NCBI GenBank assembly: GCA_030272585.1
Contig: BSYQ01000006.1
Coordinates: 3,249,001-3,313,000 of the forward strand
Reading direction: 5' to 3'
DNA from: Bryopsis sp. KO-2023
Lineage: Eukaryota > Chlorophyta > Ulvophyceae > Bryopsidales > Bryopsidaceae
DNA length: 64,000 bases
Part shown: in pieces, positions 59,823 through 64,000 of the stretch
How positions within the stretch are numbered: the first letter of the stretch is position 1
How the letters are laid out: every line of letters begins with the position of its first letter
The notes under the pieces: generated by a model
Database searches by the model: none
The model's input: the letters and a program-made list of their open reading frames with translations, nothing else
What the model was told of the DNA's origin: nothing
Made by a program: the position numbers and the translations under genes

Positions 59823-62800
59823 TTGATGGTGACACACGCTGGGTTGCCTTCCATGCGAGCCTCTGTTATCGCTGAAATTCGCTGGCGTGTTTTGCTCGGG
59901 CAGGTTTGGCAGCCTGAGATAGACTGCAGTGGGGTTGTGATGCTCGTCACACAGGTGGGTTTCCTGGCGTCGCGCTCAGTTTTTTGCACGTCTTTTCGCG
60001 GGTTTCCTGGAGTGGGTTGGACCACATGAGTGACAAAAAAACCTAAATGCTCGAAATGCGCACTCTGCACAGGGCCTGCCGTTTTCGATATCTGGTGTGG
60101 GCGACCTTCTGGCCTTGTTCCGTTGCATATCTTGCAAGTATCGTTTCTCGACGGACGGTTCGAAGCCGGAAACGATGGGAGCGGTTGGCCGGGCATTTGC
60201 GGAGTGCCAGGTACTCCTGCTTTCCACAAATCCCACCACTTTGTTTTGTCGTTGCTCGACGAGGGTGCCCCCGCCTGTTTTTTTTGTCTTTTCTCTTTTG
60301 TCTCAGGCACTTTTTGATTAACTTGACCTGCAATAAGTCCATCAAAACAACTGCCTTGCAACATGCATGCATGAAATTCCCTGGAACCACCACGCCACAT
60401 AACCAAAAACAATTACGTTCCCTTCCTTAAAAAAGAAATGCTTTGAAATGGGCTTGGGCCATCAGGTGGAAATGTGTTCGGATGTACAAAAGCATGGCAA
60501 GTCGACGTTTCTTAGAGTAGACGAGGCTCAGAGATGCAGCGTTCACTCGACCGTGGTGCTCCCAGTGTTCATGAGTGAAAACCCTGGCAAACCTGTGGCT
60601 GTCATCGAGATTTCGCACCATGAAAAGGATGTCCAGTTTGCCACGATCATCAGCCGAATGGATGAATGCTTGAAGGCAAGAAGGCGATCCCCTCATCAAT
60701 TTTGCTAAAATTGGACTTTTTTTTCCCTCAAGCACTCGGTTTTTGAAAGACTTACCCTCCCACCCCTCCCCCCCCCAAAAAAAAAAAAAAAAAAAACACC
60801 CAAAAAACATAGAAATATAGATCTGAATGGATGTGAGGACGTGATTTGTTTAGCGTGTGGACAATAATTCATCATAATTCCAACCCCCAGCATGAATCAT
60901 TTTCTCGCAACAAAACAATGCTCAACATCAAGCTTGAGGTTCCTAGAAAATCCTAGAAAATAAGTGAGAAACCCCAAATCTCTGTTTCACAGACATGCCT
61001 TGTTCTGGTGGTTTGTAACCGGCATCTGGTGCTGATCCAATGTGCAGGAAGAGAATCTCTCGACCATGGATGTTGGGAACATAGATGGACTTTTGGGGGA
61101 TGGCATAGGAGTTCGCTATCAAATCTACGGACCAGGGCGGGCCCTCGTGACAGCAGCCAATGCATTCACTGCTGTTGAGGCGGGAAACGCTGTGCTGGAA
61201 AGAACGGAAATGCCACCCTCCCCCTCGGTATCTGCTGGCTATGATTCTGGTAAAATGGGGGAAAAAGTCTACTTAGATTTGTGGATCTCGTTTGAAATGT
61301 ACGAAATCGAGGCCCCATGTGGGCCGTCAACTGTGCAAATATTTATCAATGAGTGCTGATGGGACTAAGCCACCACTGGTTCATTTGGAAAAAGATGAGG
61401 GTCCCAGGCCTGTAATGGAAATTTACCTTTGCTAAATCTGTTTTGCTTTCAATTTCACACTTTTGAAATGTATTGTATTTTCGCTTGGGAGGAAGGATGG
61501 GAGTTTACATTCCATATGTATCTGTTTGCAACAGGAAGCCTTGGAGTACTAGGAGACCTGGAGCCACGAACAATGGGGACTTCGAGAAATCCTGTGGTGG
61601 TTTCCATGCCAGAAGTGAATGGGTTGGTCCCCACAATGGTGGTTAATTCAGCTCCTATGGTCCATGCCGAAAGGTTTGTTTTTTTTGTCCCACCAGGAAA
61701 TTAATTTCTGTGACGACAATTGATGATGGGGGAACGTGCTTTTGTCGCAAAACTGGACCATCAAATAAAATCTAGAGTCAGTTTTTCCTCATCGTCAATT
61801 GATATTTCCACTTGCCAGTCATGGAAAATGCATCTTTTACGTCCAGTCGAGTCAATTCTCAAATGTCGACGATCTCACCAAAGACACCTTTTTTTTTCTA
61901 AGCGATGCACCACTTGGCTTGTTATTCTTTGAAATCCTCTCGTCCTCCATCCAAAAAATTCTGTTTAAAAATTATGGTGCAGTGTGCAAGCAATGGCTCC
62001 CCCCCATCCGACTCCCCTCATTTCCCCTCAGCCCCCTCCCGTGAACGCGGACCCATCCAATCAGTATCGTCCCGATATCGAGGTGAAGGGCCTGGATACC
62101 GAGATGGACTGCAAGGAGGAAGATTGGGGTGAGGGCACTAATGAGGGCTTCTGTGGAGGCGATGCACAGGCCGAGATGGAGGGGACCTCGGTGCTGTTGG
62201 GATCGGTGAGTTCTGAGATTTCGGCGGACTCGGGTGGGCTGGATGGCGTGGACAGCAGCACGTCGACCAAAAAGCATGATAATAGGCTTGGTGGTGGTGC
62301 GGGCAAGAGGCTGACATACAAAGATTTGCAGGTAGGGAGAGAATGATGGGGTTAACTTGTATGGCTATTCCTTTTGTGGGTTTTTTGGTTTTTTTTGGGG
62401 GGAAAGGGTGCATGCAATAACTTTTTGAACCCACGTCCGAAAGGAAAAAAAAAGGAAAGTAGGATTTTTTTTTTTTAGTGATACTCCCAGAAGATTATAT
62501 GAAATGTCCATCATGGTACGCTCCAAAATTATTTGAGGAGCTTCCCTGGATGTCGAAATTTCCGACACCGACCAGAATAGAAAGCCCCCTGGACAAATGA
62601 AGCAACGGCATTTGACTTTTTTTTCGGTGCTGTGACAGGCTCAGTTTGCGGTTGGATTAAAAGAGGCGGCGACACGGCTTGGCATTTGTCCCACCACGTT
62701 GAAAAGAGCCTGTCGGCGGAATGGGATATCCAGGTGGCCGTCTCGCCAAATTGCAAAGCTCAACAAAGCATGGAGCCAGATGGGGTATAGCGGGTCACCC

Positions 62801-64000
62801 CCTGAATGGCTGGTGAAAAATGCCATCGCAGGGAATCTGAAGGCAGACAATCTGGCGTTTGCATTGAACACAGGTAGATAGGGGGGAAAAAAGATATAGA
62901 TATGCCAAAAAAAAAAAAAGAAGCATTGTTAAAACTGTTTATATATAGATATATGAAATAGGGAGGGAGAGTGTGTTGAATATATGGGCTCTTGGAGTGC
63001 AGATTTTTAGTAAACTGAAATGAGGAGAATCTGGAGGGTGAAAAACATTAACACGGTGGTGCTTTGATCTTCCTCACACAAGGATATGTTGTTGTGAGGG
63101 CTTTCTTGTTTTTTTGTTTTCAAACCCCTCAAGCCGGACAGCATATTGTGAAGATATTTTCTTTTTTAATTAGGATAGCATCTGCCATTACAAGTGGGTG
63201 AGATTGGGGTCGCCTTATTTTCCCAACAAAATCTACTGTTGCATTTACAGTCTAAAATCTGGGTTCTGCTGCAGGTTTGCACATGGGATTGCTGCAGAAT
63301 TTGGGTACCAGCTCCACGGCAGTGGCCTGTCCACCTCCCACCGACATGCAAATGGTTGAGCAGAAATCCCCACGGCTGTCGCCAGTATCATGTCCATCTT
63401 CCGTGGGTGCAATGTCCAGTGACGATACAGCAATGATGAGTTTGCCGACGTCAGCCTCTATGCTAAGCGTTTCGCACATGGAGGAGGTATGAGTTGTCCT
63501 GCATAGAATGGCATAGTGTGTCGCCTGGAGAGATCCAGATATAGTTTCTGTGACAATTGTGGGGTGGGGTGGAGTGTCAGAATGCACTGGAGGGGGAGGT
63601 GAATGCATTAACAAGCACACCTCAACACCATTTTGATATATTGACTTTTCGCAGTGTAGAAGGAATCCTTCGTTGGTGTTGAACTGGAGAAGAATCCAAC
63701 AGAAACGGAAAAAAACAGAAAAAAAGGTTTCGATATGCACACAGATACTTGATGTTCGGCGGTTGATAGATTGATGAGATTATTGTGTGTGTGTTTTTTT
63801 CATTCAACTGGCAGGGCTTCTTGTCAGACATGCGGACCATGTCAGATCCATCCACATCGGGAAATAGAACATGGCATGCTGGTCAGAACGCTGCCAGTTT
63901 GCTGCCTGCCTCGGGATTTCGCAGTTTAGGACAAGGCATACCAGGGAGCACATCCCCACAAACGATGCTAGTCCCCATGATTTCCGCCCCTGCCAACATG
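59823..64000 (+). CDS. NLP: NIN-like protein (NLP): GAF-like plus RWP-RK transcription factor, 3' end outside window
   Basis: Exons: about 59823-59954 (start uncertain), 60073-60210, 60466-60675, 61048-61249, 61535-61673, 61983-62331, 62639-62873, 63275-63486, and 63815 to beyond 64000. The N-terminal part follows the conserved NLP GAF-like region: [55 protein letters not shown] and PVAVIEI. The RWP-RK domain lies in exon 62639-62873: [20 protein letters not shown], then [20 protein letters not shown]. NLPs bind nitrate-responsive elements and control nitrogen genes; nitrate binding acts through the N-terminal part in plants. Ser/Thr- and Met-rich sequence follows; a PB1 domain may lie outside the window. 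One intron starts with GC (CTTGAAG|gcaaga at 60676). Confidence 0.88.

Noticed and set aside
59477-60412. A 311-codon open frame on the minus strand
   Set aside because: It is the shadow of the NLP exons on the plus strand, which align block by block with the NLP GAF-like region and have matching splice sites.
1-64000. CRISPR arrays, bacterial operons, tRNA or rRNA genes
   Set aside because: No spaced repeat array, ribosome-binding sites or cloverleaf/rRNA motifs were seen; the sequence is plainly nuclear eukaryotic.

Overview
The window is nuclear DNA from a eukaryote with short introns (about 60-500 bp) and dense genes. The best reading is a green-lineage organism, most likely a streptophyte (charophyte-grade) alga. 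Evidence: a NIN-like protein (NLP) with GAF-like and RWP-RK domains; a xanthine dehydrogenase and a type I DnaJ whose wording matches the land-plant forms, the DnaJ ending in a plant-style prenylation box; a universal-stress protein with a likely plastid transit peptide; and the two-gene REX1 locus known from Chlamydomonas. The species cannot be fixed from this sequence. Exons are fairly balanced in composition. Introns and intergenic DNA are full of A, T, G and C homopolymers, which makes the exons stand out.

Layout, left to right: 3' part of a ubiquitin-specific protease (+, to 1370); a 4.2 kb homopolymer-rich tract without a gene; PET117 (+, 5621-6400); a single-exon WD40 protein (+, 7042-10068); an unrecognised reading frame (-, 10777-11606); a young TRIM-like element with 210-bp direct terminal repeats (12542-13673); DnaJ (+, 15145-17711); a 17-exon xanthine dehydrogenase (-, 18942-27401); a GATA-finger plus TFIIS-N protein (+, 27755-29188); an F-box/WD40 protein (-, 29615-33289); a GST (+, 33601-34662); CARM1/PRMT4 with two alternative last exons (-, 35512-40928); a UspA-type protein (+, 41485-43475); a GPI-anchored DM13 protein (-, 45718-47452); an unknown Cys-rich protein (-, 48778-52102); a 161-bp MITE; a secreted Ala/Cys-rich protein (-, 53983-55986); REX1-B and GTF2H5/REX1-S (-, 57212-59339); and the NLP (+, from about 59.8 kb past the right edge).

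Exon structures were built by hand. Exon lengths summing to whole codons, matching phases and family alignment support most of them. Four gene pairs are head to head (XDH/GATA, F-box-WD/GST, CARM1/UspA, GTF2H5/NLP), so shared promoters are likely.

The most exciting item is the REX1 locus. After splicing, the GTF2H5 stop would lie only about 30 nt before the REX1-B start, because an intron sits between the two reading frames. The GTF2H5 frame has no AUG apart from its own start. This is the signature expected of a true dicistronic mRNA read by leaky scanning. Other strong observations are a selected tandem duplication of the last CARM1 exon, a tandem duplication of a splice acceptor in the protease gene, and a GATA-finger/TFIIS-N domain fusion.
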